DNA of 64,000 nt, taken from Oscillatoriales cyanobacterium (GTDB lineage: Bacteria > Cyanobacteriota > Cyanobacteriia > Cyanobacteriales > Microcoleaceae). Under the pieces are notes generated by a model that was given only the letters and a program-made list of their open reading frames with translations, did no database searches and was not told the origin of the DNA. Of the stretch, positions 43,801 through 53,208 are shown in pieces (the first letter of the stretch is position 1; every line of letters starts with the position of its first letter). The stretch lies in the NCBI GenBank assembly GCA_004293365.1, contig RDYN01000041.1:62001-126000 (forward strand). The letters run 5' to 3'. The translations under genes and the position numbers were made by a program.

Positions 43801-44784
43801 CTACTGACTGTTAATTTGATTGGCTTTGGCATTTCGGCGCAGCATTTCGGGCTTAATTCGCCGCAGCGCCGAAGCTGTAAATCTGCGGTTCCATTCTTCG
43901 TCGGAAATCTCCGCTAATTCTGCAAGTGTCGGTGCTATGTTTTCAGGATAAGGCTCAAATTCTACAACATCTGTTGGTTTGGCAAATCGCTGATTCCAGG
44001 GACAAACATCTTGACAAATGTCGCAACCTGCTACCCAACCTTGTAAATTAGATGCAATTTGGTCGGGCAGTTTTTCGGCTCGATTCTCGATCGTATGATA
44101 AGCTATGCACCGATCGGCATTCACGACAAAAGGCTCAGCAATAGCTGCCGTAGGACACGCCTCAATGCAGCGAGTGCAACTACCGCAATGTTGGGTGTGC
44201 GGCGCATCCGGCTCTAACTCCAGATTAGTCAAAATTTCGCCCAAAAACACCCAAGAACCGTATTCGCGCGAAATTACATTACCATTTTTAGCAATCCAGC
44301 CAATCCCCGCCCGCTGGGCCCACATTTTATCCTGAACCGGCCCGGTATCAGCATAATAACGCGCTTCAATTCCTTCGCCTTGCGATCGCACCCAATTTGC
44401 TAACAGCTTCAGTTTTTTGTGCAGAATTTTGTGGTAATCCCGCCCCCAACCGTAGCGAGAGATCTTAGCATACTCTCGAACTGCATCGTCCCCCCCTTCA
44501 AAGGGGGGATTTTCGGGGCGTTGGTGAGGCGTGTAGTAGTTGATGGCGACACATATTACTGACTGCACGTCTGGCACGAGCGATCGAATATCCAGCCGTT
44601 TCGGGTTGGCCATCCATGCCATATCCGCCTGATAACCCTTGTCCAGCCAAGCCTGCAATCTTTGTTTTTCTCGATCGACATCCGCATCTGCCGAGGCTAT
44701 CCCGACTTTGTGAAACCCCAACTCTAGGCCTTTTTGCTTAATGCGATCGCTATTAATTGATGTTTTCATCGGGTAAAGAACCAT
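43801..44784 (-). CDS. queG: Epoxyqueuosine reductase QueG
   Basis: 327 residues; ATG 44784, with a second ATG at 44769 (MKTSINSDRIKQ) that aligns better with the family start. Blocks seen: GFHKVGIASA, YGWGRDYHKILHKKLKLLANWV, RYYADTGPVQDKMWAQRAGIGWIAKNGNVIS and GSWVFLGEI, followed by two 4Fe-4S clusters, CGSCTRCIEACP (about 200-211) and CDICQDVCPWN (about 256-266). QueG uses cobalamin and iron-sulfur clusters to reduce epoxyqueuosine to queuosine in the wobble position of Asp, Asn, His and Tyr tRNAs. Length is normal for versions without the C-terminal HEAT part. No other queuosine genes are nearby. Confidence 0.95.
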   Translation of the reverse strand: MVLYPMKTSINSDRIKQKGLELGFHKVGIASADADVDREKQRLQAWLDKGYQADMAWMANPKRLDIRSLVPDVQSVICVAINYYTPHQRPENPPFEGGDDAVREYAKISRYGWGRDYHKILHKKLKLLANWVRSQGEGIEARYYADTGPVQDKMWAQRAGIGWIAKNGNVISREYGSWVFLGEILTNLELEPDAPHTQHCGSCTRCIEACPTAAIAEPFVVNADRCIAYHTIENRAEKLPDQIASNLQGWVAGCDICQDVCPWNQRFAKPTDVVEFEPYPENIAPTLAELAEISDEEWNRRFTASALRRIKPEMLRRNAKANQINSQ

Positions 44785-44980
44785 ATCACAAAATGCGCGA
44801 TTAGTCTATTAACATTTAGACTGATTGTGCGATAAAATTCATAATACTTTCACAATCTTTATATTTAGAAATTTGAACTCTAATTTGTCAAAAACGTTAC
44901 ATAATTTTAATTAAGGGAGAGTTCGATTCGCACATCTCAAGCACGGAAGTAAAACCCACCGCGAATCTCACAAAATACAC

Positions 44981-45943
44981 ATGGCAGTTAGTATTCAATC
45001 AGCTCAATCTATTTTCTCCAACACCGAGATTGCTAGCGCTGTTCCGGCTACCACGGACTCGTTCTACAAACTCAGCGTCGAAGACCAACTCGCACTGCTT
45101 TGGTATGCCTACACCGAAATGGGCGTTTCCATCACCGCAGCCGCCCCAGGAGTAGCGAGCATGGCCCTTGTCGAAGGCGTCCTCAGCGAAATCAAGCAAA
45201 TGTCGCCGGCTGCTCAAAGCAAAACTATGTTTGACTTGGCCAGCAACGCCGACACCACCATCGGCCGGATTTACACCTCATTGCGCGTCAACACCAAACT
45301 CGGTTTCTGGTACGAGTTGGGACAGTTGATGAAACAGGGCCTTGTGGCTCCGATCCCCGCTGGCTATCAAATGTCTGCTGAAGCCACCGCAGTTCTCGAA
45401 ACCATCAAGAAACTCGATCCGGGCCAACAAATTACTGTACTCCGCAATACCGTAGTTCACATGGGCTACGATCCCGATTTCAGCCAAGAGTACGGCAAAC
45501 GCTCTGCTCCCCGCAGCACTCCTACCGCTCCTGCTGAGCGGGTGAAAACCCAGATTGAGGGTATCAGCGAGCAGACTGTACTCAGCTACATCGACAACAT
45601 GAACGCCTTCGACTTCACCCCAGCCGTCGGTTTATTTGCTGAAGACGGTGCTCTGCAACCGCCTTTCCAAAAGCCGATCGTCGGTCGCGAAGCTATCCTC
45701 AACTATATGCGGGAAGAGTGCATCGGCCTGAAAATGATGCCCGAGCGAGGTGTATCGGAGCCTGCTGAAGATGGCTACCGCCAAGTGAAAGTCACAGGTA
45801 AAGTCGAAACTCCTTGGTTCGGCGCGAATGTGGGTATGAACATCGCGTGGCGGTTTATGCTCGATCCTCAAGGTCAAATTTTCTTTGTGGCGATCGACTT
45901 GTTGGCTTCTCCTAAGGAATTGATGAATTTGATGCGGAAATAG
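44981..45943 (+). CDS. ocp: Orange carotenoid protein
   Basis: 320 residues. The all-helical N-terminal domain (about 20-165) includes LALLWYAYTEMG (Tyr44), NTKLGFWYELG (Trp110 region) and ITVLRNTVVHMGY (Arg155, which bridges to the other domain). The C-terminal NTF2-like domain (about 195-315) has LQPPFQKPIVGREAI, ERGVSEPAEDGYRQVKVTGKVETPWFGANVGMNIAWRF and IFFVAIDLLASPKELMNLMR, with the Tyr and Trp that hold the keto group of the carotenoid. OCP absorbs blue-green light, converts to the red form and quenches phycobilisome energy. Residue 27 is Ser where Synechocystis OCP1 has Arg. No frp gene follows; a C-terminal-domain homologue does. Confidence 0.97.
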   Translation: MAVSIQSAQSIFSNTEIASAVPATTDSFYKLSVEDQLALLWYAYTEMGVSITAAAPGVASMALVEGVLSEIKQMSPAAQSKTMFDLASNADTTIGRIYTSLRVNTKLGFWYELGQLMKQGLVAPIPAGYQMSAEATAVLETIKKLDPGQQITVLRNTVVHMGYDPDFSQEYGKRSAPRSTPTAPAERVKTQIEGISEQTVLSYIDNMNAFDFTPAVGLFAEDGALQPPFQKPIVGREAILNYMREECIGLKMMPERGVSEPAEDGYRQVKVTGKVETPWFGANVGMNIAWRFMLDPQGQIFFVAIDLLASPKELMNLMRK

Positions 45944-46402
45944 CATCTTCACTCCTGGACGCATCAAGTTCAAAGAAACCGGGTTTTTTACCTAATCTGT
46001 GGCTACAGCGAAGAATTTTCGCCCATCAAACCCGGTTTCTGGCCACCTATGCGTCCAGGACTAATCTTCTTGTTTGACAGACTAAACAAGACTCTACAGC
46101 AACCCAGATGCCAGGAGGTGTCTGGGTTTAGTTGATTTTATATTTTATATTTTATATTTTATATTTGAAGGATTCAAGGATTGGGAATGACTTATGGCAT
46201 AAGGGTTTGCGACTTGCCTACAGTTGCATTATTTTTGCTAACTGGTACAATTTCTGTCCATCGCCCTCAAAGCTCCAGGAGGCAAATAGCATGATTGATT
46301 TTTTTTAGATAAAATTTATGACCCTACCTATATCTTTTGAGGGATTTGCTGTGACCAAGAGAATGATTACATTAGATTCATTCATCTCAAATCACTTCTT
46401 AT
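45944..46402. other. 459-base spacer between ocp and its C-terminal homologue
   Basis: Holds two REP-like copies (AAAGAAACCGGGTTTTTT at 45972 and ATCAAACCCGGTTTCTGG at 46026) that are in opposite orientation around a 45-base centre and could serve as an ocp terminator. Then ACCCAGATGCC/GGTGTCTGGGT at 46104-46127, a TATTTTA heptamer array at 46133-46166, and AGGAGG followed by a five-codon frame ATG-ATT-GAT-TTT-TTT-TAG at 46291. Confidence 0.6.
46133..46166. repeat. Heptamer tandem array (TATTTTA)n
   Basis: Four to five TATTTTA units in the ocp-CTDH spacer. Confidence 0.8.
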
Positions 46403-46834
46403 ATGACCGCCACAACTCGACCTATTTTAACTCGCTCTATAAATATTGCCGATCTCACCAAGCCTGCGGTACAGCGATATTTTGAAACTTTTAACGCGGG
46501 CGATTTTGAAGCAACCGCTCATTTGTTTGCTGGGGAGGGAATTCTGCACGCGCCCTTTGAAGAGCCAATTATCGGCAAAAGCTCGATCGCCAGTTATCTA
46601 AAAACAGAAGCGCGAGGAATGTATCTCGAACCCCAGCAAAGTGCAAGCAAAATTTTAGAATATGGCACAGTTGAAATTCAGGTCAGCGGCCGGGTGCAAA
46701 CTCCCGCATTTGGTATTAATGTCGGATGGGTTTTTCTGCTCAATTCTCAGGAAGAAATTCTTTCTGTTACCGTCAAACTCTTAGCCTCTCCCCAAGAATT
46801 GCTCACTCTGCGGCCTAAGAAATTCGGTTCTTAA
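46403..46834 (+). CDS. OCP C-terminal-domain homologue (CTDH carotenoid carrier)
   Basis: 143 residues, a single NTF2-like domain: VQRYFETFNAGDFEATAHLFAGEGILHAPFEEPIIGKSSIASYL and VQTPAFGINVGWVFLLNSQEEILSVTVKLLASPQELLTL. The pattern matches CTDH proteins, which bind a keto-carotenoid as homodimers and pass it to helical carotenoid proteins or apo-OCP. The Trp of OCP that contacts the keto group is present as GWVF. There is no cysteine at all, so this member cannot form the disulfide dimers reported for some CTDHs. It lies 459 bases after ocp in the same direction, usually where HCP or CTDH genes cluster; likely a partner in carotenoid delivery to OCP. Confidence 0.88.
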   Translation: MTATTRPILTRSINIADLTKPAVQRYFETFNAGDFEATAHLFAGEGILHAPFEEPIIGKSSIASYLKTEARGMYLEPQQSASKILEYGTVEIQVSGRVQTPAFGINVGWVFLLNSQEEILSVTVKLLASPQELLTLRPKKFGS

Positions 46835-47317
46835 TAGAGGAATTATCAAGGGAGTGAGGCACAAATTGTTCATTCAGTTAATAGTTGACAACACTTGACA
46901 CAAGAAGGAAGAGCATTGGAGTAATGAATCATCTGCTTTTAATTTCTCCTTAAAAGAGTTCCGGCTTTAAACCAATTATTTCTGGTACAATGAGGGGTTG
47001 TTTGCTTAACTCGCGATCGAGGTGCGTCGCTATTCTAAAAGTCGCTTTTCTTTACGGACTTTTAATAGCGACGCACCCTACAGCTACTTTTGCATAGAAT
47101 GCGTGAAAATAGAGATTAATTGCTTAAGACCCTTGCTTTTACTGCTTGTTTCTTCTTGCTTCGGCTATACAATCTTAGAGTCTCGTTAGAGAGGGGCGAG
47201 ATTGCCATAAAAAGTGGCTGTCACCGCACGGTGCGACAGACAACCACTAGAATCAAAAACATTGTCAATCACTAATGACTAATGACTAATGACTAATGAC
47301 CGATGATTAACGGCTAA
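46835..47317. other. 483-base spacer with palindrome and heptamers
   Basis: Contains GGTGCGTCGCTATT/AATAGCGACGCACC (47021-47034 and 47064-47077), an imperfect hairpin TGGCTGTCACCGCACGGTGCGACAG near 47213 and a TAATGAC heptamer array (47270-47305) next to the RsbW-like stop. No gene seen. Confidence 0.55.
47021..47077. repeat. Palindromic repeat GGTGCGTCGCTATT
   Basis: Fourteen-base perfect arms, 29-base centre containing AAAGTCGC and GGACTTTT. Related by core GGTGCGTC to 41087-41215. Confidence 0.8.
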
Positions 47318-47740
47318 TTAAGATTTTTCCGGCAAACTAGCTTCTAACTTCAGACAGTTACGACCGTCTAATTGCAAACTGTAGTCCACCCGATCCATAA
47401 GTCTGCTCATAATCAGCCAGCCGTAGCCGCTTTCCTGTTTAGCTTCCGGTCTCGGGGGACTGTAAGTATCCATTTCGTAACCTTTACCGTAATCCCAAAT
47501 TTCTAAACCAATATCCCGATTTTTTAAATTCAAGCGAATTAATACCGGCAAGTTGGGTTGATCTTTGTGAGCATGGCGGATCACGTTAGAATAGGCTTCT
47601 GCTAACACCAAGCGCAAACGATTCGACTGACGCGGCCAATCGACGTGCTCTCCTAGCTCAACTTCCAAACTGCTCAGCAACCAATTTTCAACTATTGTTA
47701 AAAACCGCAAGTCGCTTGGCACATGAAGCTCAGTATTCAT
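47318..47740 (-). CDS. RsbW-like anti-sigma/serine kinase (HATPase_c_2)
   Basis: 140 residues from ATG 47740. The GHKL ATPase fold has an N box AEAYSNVIRHAHK (about 51-63) and a G1 box LEIWDYGKGYEMD (about 87-99), with SGYGWLIMSRLMDRVDY after. The histidine-kinase dimerisation part is absent, as in RsbW and SpoIIAB, which phosphorylate anti-sigma antagonists on serine and hold sigma factors. The next minus-strand gene upstream encodes a PP2C phosphatase, the opposite activity, 464 bases away; together they resemble a partner-switching module. No STAS antagonist gene is present in the window. Confidence 0.85.
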   Translation of the reverse strand: MNTELHVPSDLRFLTIVENWLLSSLEVELGEHVDWPRQSNRLRLVLAEAYSNVIRHAHKDQPNLPVLIRLNLKNRDIGLEIWDYGKGYEMDTYSPPRPEAKQESGYGWLIMSRLMDRVDYSLQLDGRNCLKLEASLPEKS

Positions 47741-48203
47741 AAAAAAATCCCGTAAGGAGTGAAAACCCTGTGTCTTCAGACCAGGTATGAAACATGACGC
47801 ACCGAATTTATTTGGCGTTAATATTTGCCGCTACATGAAGGATACTCAATAGCGGGCGATCGATGCAATAGACTTTTTTGAAAGCTTCGATCGCAAAGCA
47901 TCAGTTAAGAGCTAGGCATTGACCGGGCCCAAAAACGGATACCGTGCCACGCAGTTCAGTCACCCAGAGATCCAAATTTTAGAGGAAAGTTCAAGCTTCC
48001 AGATTCAATGCGAGAGTCAAATCTAAAATCTAAAATCTAAAATCTAAAATCGACTGATGCGCTAGTTCTGTAACTTTTGCCCTTAGAGAAGCTTGCAGCT
48101 ATTGGATCGCCCGCGTTCTGTGCGGTAATCTGTAAGCTGTCAACTGGGGGCTAGAGTTTTTGATACTCGAAGCCCCGACTATCCGTCGGGATGGCTGACA
48201 GAT
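47741..48203. other. 463-base spacer between phosphatase and kinase genes
   Basis: A four-copy AAATCTA array at 48016-48050 and a six-pair hairpin CCCGAC-TATCC-GTCGGG at 48174-48190 just past the phosphatase stop (weak terminator candidate; no T-tract). No gene seen. Confidence 0.5.
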
Positions 48204-49877
48204 TCAGAGAACCTCCAGAGAGAGTATGGTTTGGTCGTCTTCCTGAACGGGATTGTCAGCTCGAATGTAAGCTAACAAACTGTCCAAGTTGAAGGAACCA
48301 GGCTCCTGAATCAAGAGTTGCCAAAGCCCTTCTTGTTGTAGCATAGAACGGGTTTCTTCGCCCCCGGAGACCGCGGCAGTGGTCACGCTAGCTTCAGTAA
48401 TCCCGTCACTTGTCAGCAGAAATACATCTCCTGACTTTAATTCGATCGCACCTGCTTTACCTTTCCAGACTGGCAGTATCCCCAAGGGAATACCGCGAGC
48501 TTTGAGGAAATTGGGTTCGGCTGGCGTTGCACCGCTAGCCGCACTCGCTTTCACCTCTGACTGAGACCAAACGATCGGATAAATGTGACCGGCATTAGCA
48601 AAAGCCAGGTGTCCCGTTGACGGAGTGTAACGAGCTACAACCATTGTAATAAAATGGTTGTTGCCAATCAGGTCGTCAGCCATACTGCTGTTCATATTCT
48701 GCATCACTCGATCGGGCTCGGGAGAAACTTCTTGAGAAAGTTCGCGCCGCATCACCGAAATCGCGCTAGCCATAAATAGAGCAGCCGGAACACCCTTACC
48801 CGAAACATCTCCCACAGCTATCCAAATATCCCCTTGCGAGTGGACGTAGACTTCAAAAAAGTCACCGCCAACTTCCCGCGCCGGATAGCAACAAGCTTGC
48901 ACCCTGACAGTTTCAAAATCCGGCCAACTTTGGCGCAACAAGTTTGTTTGGATTTGGCGGGCCACTTCCAACTCGTTTTGCATCTGCTTGGCTAAATCCA
49001 GAGTCCGCTGGTAGAGCTTAGCTTGAGACAGGGCGAGAGCTGCTTGAGCTGCTACACCTTCTATTAACTCTATATCGTCTCCCGACCAAGGGTTAGTCCC
49101 GCCAATCTGACACAAAGCGAGCACCGCCAACAAGTCTTGCTGATAAGTCAGGGGTACAGCAATCTCAACCGAGTTACCGTTAGCCCCACTGTTGGCGTTG
49201 ACTTGAGTTTGGCGGCTGGCTACGGCTTGAACCAGCAAATTTTCATCAAAAGAAAAGCTGCTAGGTTCGGCGGTTTGGGCTTGGTAGGGGAAGGTACTGG
49301 GTAACAGCCGATCGACCTCTACAGGCCGCAGCATACAATAGTTGGCCTCAAAAGTTTGACCTACGGTTTGAACAATAGTTTGTACCATACTAGAGTAATC
49401 TAGCGACCCGCGAATCACGCTCATCACCTCATTAAACAGAGATTCCTTGCGTAAAGCGCGGCGCAGTGCAACGCTGCGCTGCTTGTAGTATTTGTAAGTT
49501 TCTGACGCTTGATTGATAACTGATTTGAGTTCTTCAGGATTCCACGGTTTGGTGATGTACTTGAAAACTTGACCTGCATTAATTGCTTCTACCAAGTCTT
49601 CAACATCGGTGTATCCTGTCAGCAGAATCCGAATCGTATCGGGAAAGCGATCGACTGTTTTCCCCAAGAACTCGGTACCATTCATTTCTGGCATCCGCTG
49701 GTCAGATATAATTACCGCCATCTCGCCCTGTTCGTCTAGAACGGACAGGGCGCTGAGGGCGCTATCTGCTTTGTAAACCTGAAAATCGCGTCGAAACGTC
49801 CGGTACAGCAAATCCAAGTTGTCGGGTTCGTCATCGACTACCATTAGTTTCAGTTTGCTTCCATCTCCCCGACTCAT
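48204..49877 (-). CDS. Response regulator with GAF and PP2C (SpoIIE) phosphatase domains
   Basis: 557 residues from ATG 49877. Receiver domain 8-125 with acidic pair VVDDEPDN, phosphoacceptor Asp59 in VIISDQRMPEMNG and Lys in YITKPWNPEEL. A GAF-like domain covers about 145-295. The SpoIIE/RsbU phosphatase covers about 325-557: VGGDFFEVYV, WIAVGDVSGKGVPAALFMA, FANAGHIYPI and LLTSDGITEA carry the aspartates that bind metal. It should remove phosphate from a serine of an anti-sigma antagonist when its receiver is phosphorylated. Neighbouring RsbW-like kinase supports this. The cognate histidine kinase is unknown. Confidence 0.92.
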   Translation of the reverse strand: MSRGDGSKLKLMVVDDEPDNLDLLYRTFRRDFQVYKADSALSALSVLDEQGEMAVIISDQRMPEMNGTEFLGKTVDRFPDTIRILLTGYTDVEDLVEAINAGQVFKYITKPWNPEELKSVINQASETYKYYKQRSVALRRALRKESLFNEVMSVIRGSLDYSSMVQTIVQTVGQTFEANYCMLRPVEVDRLLPSTFPYQAQTAEPSSFSFDENLLVQAVASRQTQVNANSGANGNSVEIAVPLTYQQDLLAVLALCQIGGTNPWSGDDIELIEGVAAQAALALSQAKLYQRTLDLAKQMQNELEVARQIQTNLLRQSWPDFETVRVQACCYPAREVGGDFFEVYVHSQGDIWIAVGDVSGKGVPAALFMASAISVMRRELSQEVSPEPDRVMQNMNSSMADDLIGNNHFITMVVARYTPSTGHLAFANAGHIYPIVWSQSEVKASAASGATPAEPNFLKARGIPLGILPVWKGKAGAIELKSGDVFLLTSDGITEASVTTAAVSGGEETRSMLQQEGLWQLLIQEPGSFNLDSLLAYIRADNPVQEDDQTILSLEVL

Positions 49878-50094
49878 GCTATTCCCTTCCTAGGCGAATT
49901 AATCAGGTCTAAAACTAGCTTGTCAAGTACCCTCTTCTGATTCAGCAGAGCCGAATCTGGGTGAGGGGTTCGGGTTTCATAGATCAGTGCCATGTTAGTG
50001 ATACCACAAGGAAGTTCGGAACTTGCATCCAGTCGCGGCCTTACCAGACCTCGCCTTGGTTGAGAGCTCGTCCTTTATTCCCGTTACTGCCGAA

Positions 50095-50997
50095 TCAAGT
50101 TAATTTTTCTGCCAGTCTGAGCTTAGCAGAACGAGAGCGGGGATTTCTAGCTAGTTCGTCGGATTGTGGGACGATCGGCTTTTTTGTCAGTACCTGCAAA
50201 CACTCTGTTGCTCTGAGTTGGTGTTTGACCGGCCTGTCTTCGAGGCTGTGAAAAGTAATAATTCCGATTCTCCCACCGGGTTTTAACCATTTAGGCGCTT
50301 GGTTGAGAAAAGTTTCTAGAGAAGCTAGTTCGGAGTTAACAGCTATCCTTAAAGCTTGGAAAGTGCGGGTGGCGGGATGGATTCTACCGTTGCGCTGCTT
50401 GGGTGGGAAGGTAGACGCGATCGCGCCTGCGAGCTCTGTAGTAGTTTCAAAAGGACGTTGTGCGACAATTCGCCTCGCGATGCGCCGAGACAGTCGTTCT
50501 TCGCCGTACTTGTAAATAATATCTGCTAGTTTAACTTCTTCCCAGTGATTGATAATCTCTTCTGCGGTCAAAGATTGCTGCTGGTTCATACGCATATCTA
50601 GTTGAGCTGGATGGCGAAAACTAAAGCCTCGTTCCGGTTTATCGAACTGAGCCGAGCTAACGCCCAAGTCTGCTATAATACCATCAAATTCGGCATCAGG
50701 AGACTGATATTCAGCAAAATTGCCGTGCCAAAACTCGACGGGCGAGTTGGCAAATCGGGATTGGCAAAAACGGATGGCTTGTTCGTCGCGATCGATCGCC
50801 ACCACAGTCACATCAGGGGCCGCCGCCAAAATCAAACTCGTGTGTCCGCCGCCCCCAAGCGTCGCATCCAAATAGCGCCCGCCGGCGCGCACAGCCAAAC
50901 CCGCAATTAATTCTTGGGCTAAAACAGAAACGTGATAGGCGTCAATACTGACATCTGATGCAGGAGTCTCCTTCTCAGACGGCTCGATATCCTTCAT
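50095..50997 (-). CDS. rsmH: 16S rRNA C1402 N4-methyltransferase RsmH
   Basis: 300 residues from ATG 50997. SAM-binding motif [16 protein letters not shown] (about 42-57), [11 protein letters not shown], the region [23 protein letters not shown] and [20 protein letters not shown], ending [18 protein letters not shown]. RsmH methylates N4 of C1402 in the ribosomal P site. In many bacteria it lies in the mra/dcw cell-division cluster; here it is alone, as usual in cyanobacteria. It is divergent from ndhH with 260 bases of tandem repeats between. Confidence 0.95.
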   Translation of the reverse strand: MKDIEPSEKETPASDVSIDAYHVSVLAQELIAGLAVRAGGRYLDATLGGGGHTSLILAAAPDVTVVAIDRDEQAIRFCQSRFANSPVEFWHGNFAEYQSPDAEFDGIIADLGVSSAQFDKPERGFSFRHPAQLDMRMNQQQSLTAEEIINHWEEVKLADIIYKYGEERLSRRIARRIVAQRPFETTTELAGAIASTFPPKQRNGRIHPATRTFQALRIAVNSELASLETFLNQAPKWLKPGGRIGIITFHSLEDRPVKHQLRATECLQVLTKKPIVPQSDELARNPRSRSAKLRLAEKLT

Positions 50998-51029
50998 AAT
51001 TTATAAGAACGAAACAAAAATCAACAATA

Positions 51030-51256
51030 GTCAGCAGTCATTAGTCATTAGTCATTAGTCAGTAGTCCCTAGTCAGCAGTCCTCAGTCAGTAGTCAGTAG
51101 TCCCTAGTCGGTAGTCCTCAGTTCTCAGTCCTCAGTCCCTAGTTAGAGTGTTTTTTGCTAATGACCAATGACTAATGGCTAATGAGCAATGCCCAACGCC
51201 CAATGCCCAATGCCCAATGACCAATGACCAATTACCAATTACCAATTACCAATTAT
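51030..51256. repeat. Multiple heptamer arrays between rsmH and ndhH
   Basis: Three successive degenerate arrays: AGTCATT/AGTAGTCC/AGTCCTC units (51030-51145), AATGACC/AATGCCC units (51157-51227) and AATTACC units (51228-51252). The last ends four bases before the ndhH start codon. Confidence 0.8.
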
Positions 51257-51257
51257 T

Positions 51258-52442
51258 ATGTCAAGAATTGAGACGAGAACCGAACCAATGGTGCTCAACA
51301 TGGGGCCGCACCACCCATCCATGCACGGGGTACTGAGGTTAATTGTCACCCTAGACGGCGAAGATGTAGTAGACTGCGAGCCAGTTTTGGGCTATCTACA
51401 CCGCGGCATGGAAAAAATTGCCGAAAACCGCACCAACGTGATGTACGTCCCCTACGTGAGCCGATGGGACTACGCTGCGGGGATGTTTAACGAAGCGGTA
51501 ACAGTCAATGCACCGGAAAAGTTAGCGAATATAGCTGTGCCCAAACGGGCGAGTTACATTCGGGTAATCATGCTGGAGTTGAACCGGATTGCCAACCACT
51601 TGATGTGGGTGGGGCCGTTTTTGGCGGACGTGGGCGCGCAAACTCCCTTTTTCTACACTATGCGCGATCGCGAACCAATTCTCGACTTGTGGGAAGCAGC
51701 CACCGGCTACCGCATGGTAAACAACAACTACTTCCGCATCGGCGGAGTCGCAGCAGATTTACCCTACGGTTGGGTAGACAAATGCGAAGATTTCTGCGAT
51801 TATTTCGTCCCCAAAATTGACGAATACGAACGCTTAATCACCAACAACCCTATCTTCCGCCGCCGGATTGAAGGGCTGGGTACAATTTCCCGCGCCGAAG
51901 CGATTAACTGGGGACTATCCGGCCCCATGTTGCGGGGTTCCGGCGTAAATTGGGATTTGCGGAAAGTTGACCATTACGAATGCTACGACGACTTCGACTG
52001 GGAAGTTTGTACCGAAGCTGCGGGCGATTGTTTGGCCCGGTACTTAGTGCGAATTCGGGAGATGCGCGAGTCTGTTAAAATCATCTATCAAGCCTTGAAA
52101 GGACTCCCCGGCGGCCCTTACGAAAACTTGGAAGCCAAGCGCTTAGAAAGCGGGCCAAAATCTGAGTGGAACAGTTTCGACTATCAGTTTATTGGCAAAA
52201 AAGTAGCCCCGACTTTTAAGATTCCGAAGGGCGAACATTACGTGCGCGTCGAAAGCGGTAAGGGTGAATTGGGAATCTATATTATCGGCGATGACAGCGT
52301 GTTTCCTTGGCGCTGGAAGATTCGCGCTGCGGATTTCAATAATTTGCAGATTTTGCCCCACATCGTGCGCGGTGTAAAGATTGCGGACTTGGTGGCGATT
52401 CTGGGCAGTATCGATATTATCATGGGTTCTGTCGATCGCTAG
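51258..52442 (+). CDS. ndhH: NAD(P)H-quinone oxidoreductase subunit H
   Basis: 394 residues, the normal length. Family blocks: [46 protein letters not shown], then [48 protein letters not shown] and the C-terminal [17 protein letters not shown]. NdhH is the 49-kDa-type subunit that lines the quinone pocket of the photosynthetic complex I (NDH-1), in the peripheral arm on the cytoplasmic side of the thylakoid. As in other cyanobacteria it is not in the ndhAIGE operon. A terminator follows. The gene lacks a clear binding site since AATTACC repeats fill the leader. Confidence 0.97.
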   Translation: MSRIETRTEPMVLNMGPHHPSMHGVLRLIVTLDGEDVVDCEPVLGYLHRGMEKIAENRTNVMYVPYVSRWDYAAGMFNEAVTVNAPEKLANIAVPKRASYIRVIMLELNRIANHLMWVGPFLADVGAQTPFFYTMRDREPILDLWEAATGYRMVNNNYFRIGGVAADLPYGWVDKCEDFCDYFVPKIDEYERLITNNPIFRRRIEGLGTISRAEAINWGLSGPMLRGSGVNWDLRKVDHYECYDDFDWEVCTEAAGDCLARYLVRIREMRESVKIIYQALKGLPGGPYENLEAKRLESGPKSEWNSFDYQFIGKKVAPTFKIPKGEHYVRVESGKGELGIYIIGDDSVFPWRWKIRAADFNNLQILPHIVRGVKIADLVAILGSIDIIMGSVDR

Positions 52443-52446
52443 ATGA

Positions 52447-52502
52447 AAAAGGGCGATCGTATTTTTGGGCTATTTGCTAAAAAGTGCGATCTCCCTTTTT
52501 TT
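52447..52502 (+). terminator. Rho-independent terminator of ndhH
   Basis: AAAGGGCGATCG pairs with GCGATCTCCCTTT (one mismatch) around an AT-rich 26-base loop, immediately followed by TTTTTTT. Begins four bases past the ndhH stop. Confidence 0.7.
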
Positions 52503-52536
52503 GAATCCTCGATCGGCTACTATAAACTATGGAATC

Positions 52537-53208
52537 TCAACAATAAAAATCATAGCTAAAAATTACTTGAGTTCCGCACTGCGTGCAAATACGCTTATCA
52601 CAATCATAATCTACTTCTAACAGCCGCAAGTTTGTGCTGTTGCAGTAGGGGCAATACTCAGTTACAGATAAACTTTCAGGGGGGATACACTGCCATTTTG
52701 GTAAATTAACAGCTACCACTGACTCTAGGGAAGTTAATGTATTAACAGGTAAACTCCATACCCTATCTAGTAATTCATTGACTTTGAAACTTAATTCATT
52801 AACATTTTCAACCCACAAATAGCCGCAGCGGACAGCACGACAGATCGAAACGTTTCTTTTTTCTTCAATAAATATAGAATTTCCCTTGGGGTCGATCGCC
52901 TCGCATTTCCACACTGTTAATACTATAGGAACTTCTTGTGCGTAATTCACTATCAAAGCCGGGATATCGTTTAGTTGATGTTCTGTAAAACAAGCCACCC
53001 ATATATCGCCGGCAATTCTCTTGCATCTTTCTAAAGAAACGCAATCTTTTAACAAATTATCGAAGGCGATGATATCTTTGTCTACTTCATCGTGACCTAA
53101 GTAATTATTGCGTCTTTTTGTGTCTGCAAGATCGAAGATAACAAGATAAGCAGGTAATAATAACTCGCTTGAATTTTTGAACTCTTCTAAACAAGACTCT
53201 CTCGACAT
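52537..53208 (-). CDS. Unknown protein: degenerate cyclase-like fold plus zinc ribbon
   Basis: 223 residues from ATG 53208. Not recognised as a named family. The N-terminal part, AYLVIFDLADTKRRNNYLGHDEVDKDIIAFDNLLKDC, has the spacing of the first strand and helix of GGDEF/nucleotide-cyclase folds (ILDLDxFKxxNDxxGHxxGD), but the metal-binding and GGDEF motifs are missing, so it should not make cyclic dinucleotides. The C-terminal 35 residues hold two cysteine pairs, CPYC and CTQC, 23 residues apart, a zinc ribbon. No signal peptide or membrane segment. It is divergent from hicBA by about 130 bases, and may be part of a transferred group with it; that is speculation. Confidence 0.6.
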   Translation of the reverse strand: MSRESCLEEFKNSSELLLPAYLVIFDLADTKRRNNYLGHDEVDKDIIAFDNLLKDCVSLERCKRIAGDIWVACFTEHQLNDIPALIVNYAQEVPIVLTVWKCEAIDPKGNSIFIEEKRNVSICRAVRCGYLWVENVNELSFKVNELLDRVWSLPVNTLTSLESVVAVNLPKWQCIPPESLSVTEYCPYCNSTNLRLLEVDYDCDKRICTQCGTQVIFSYDFYC

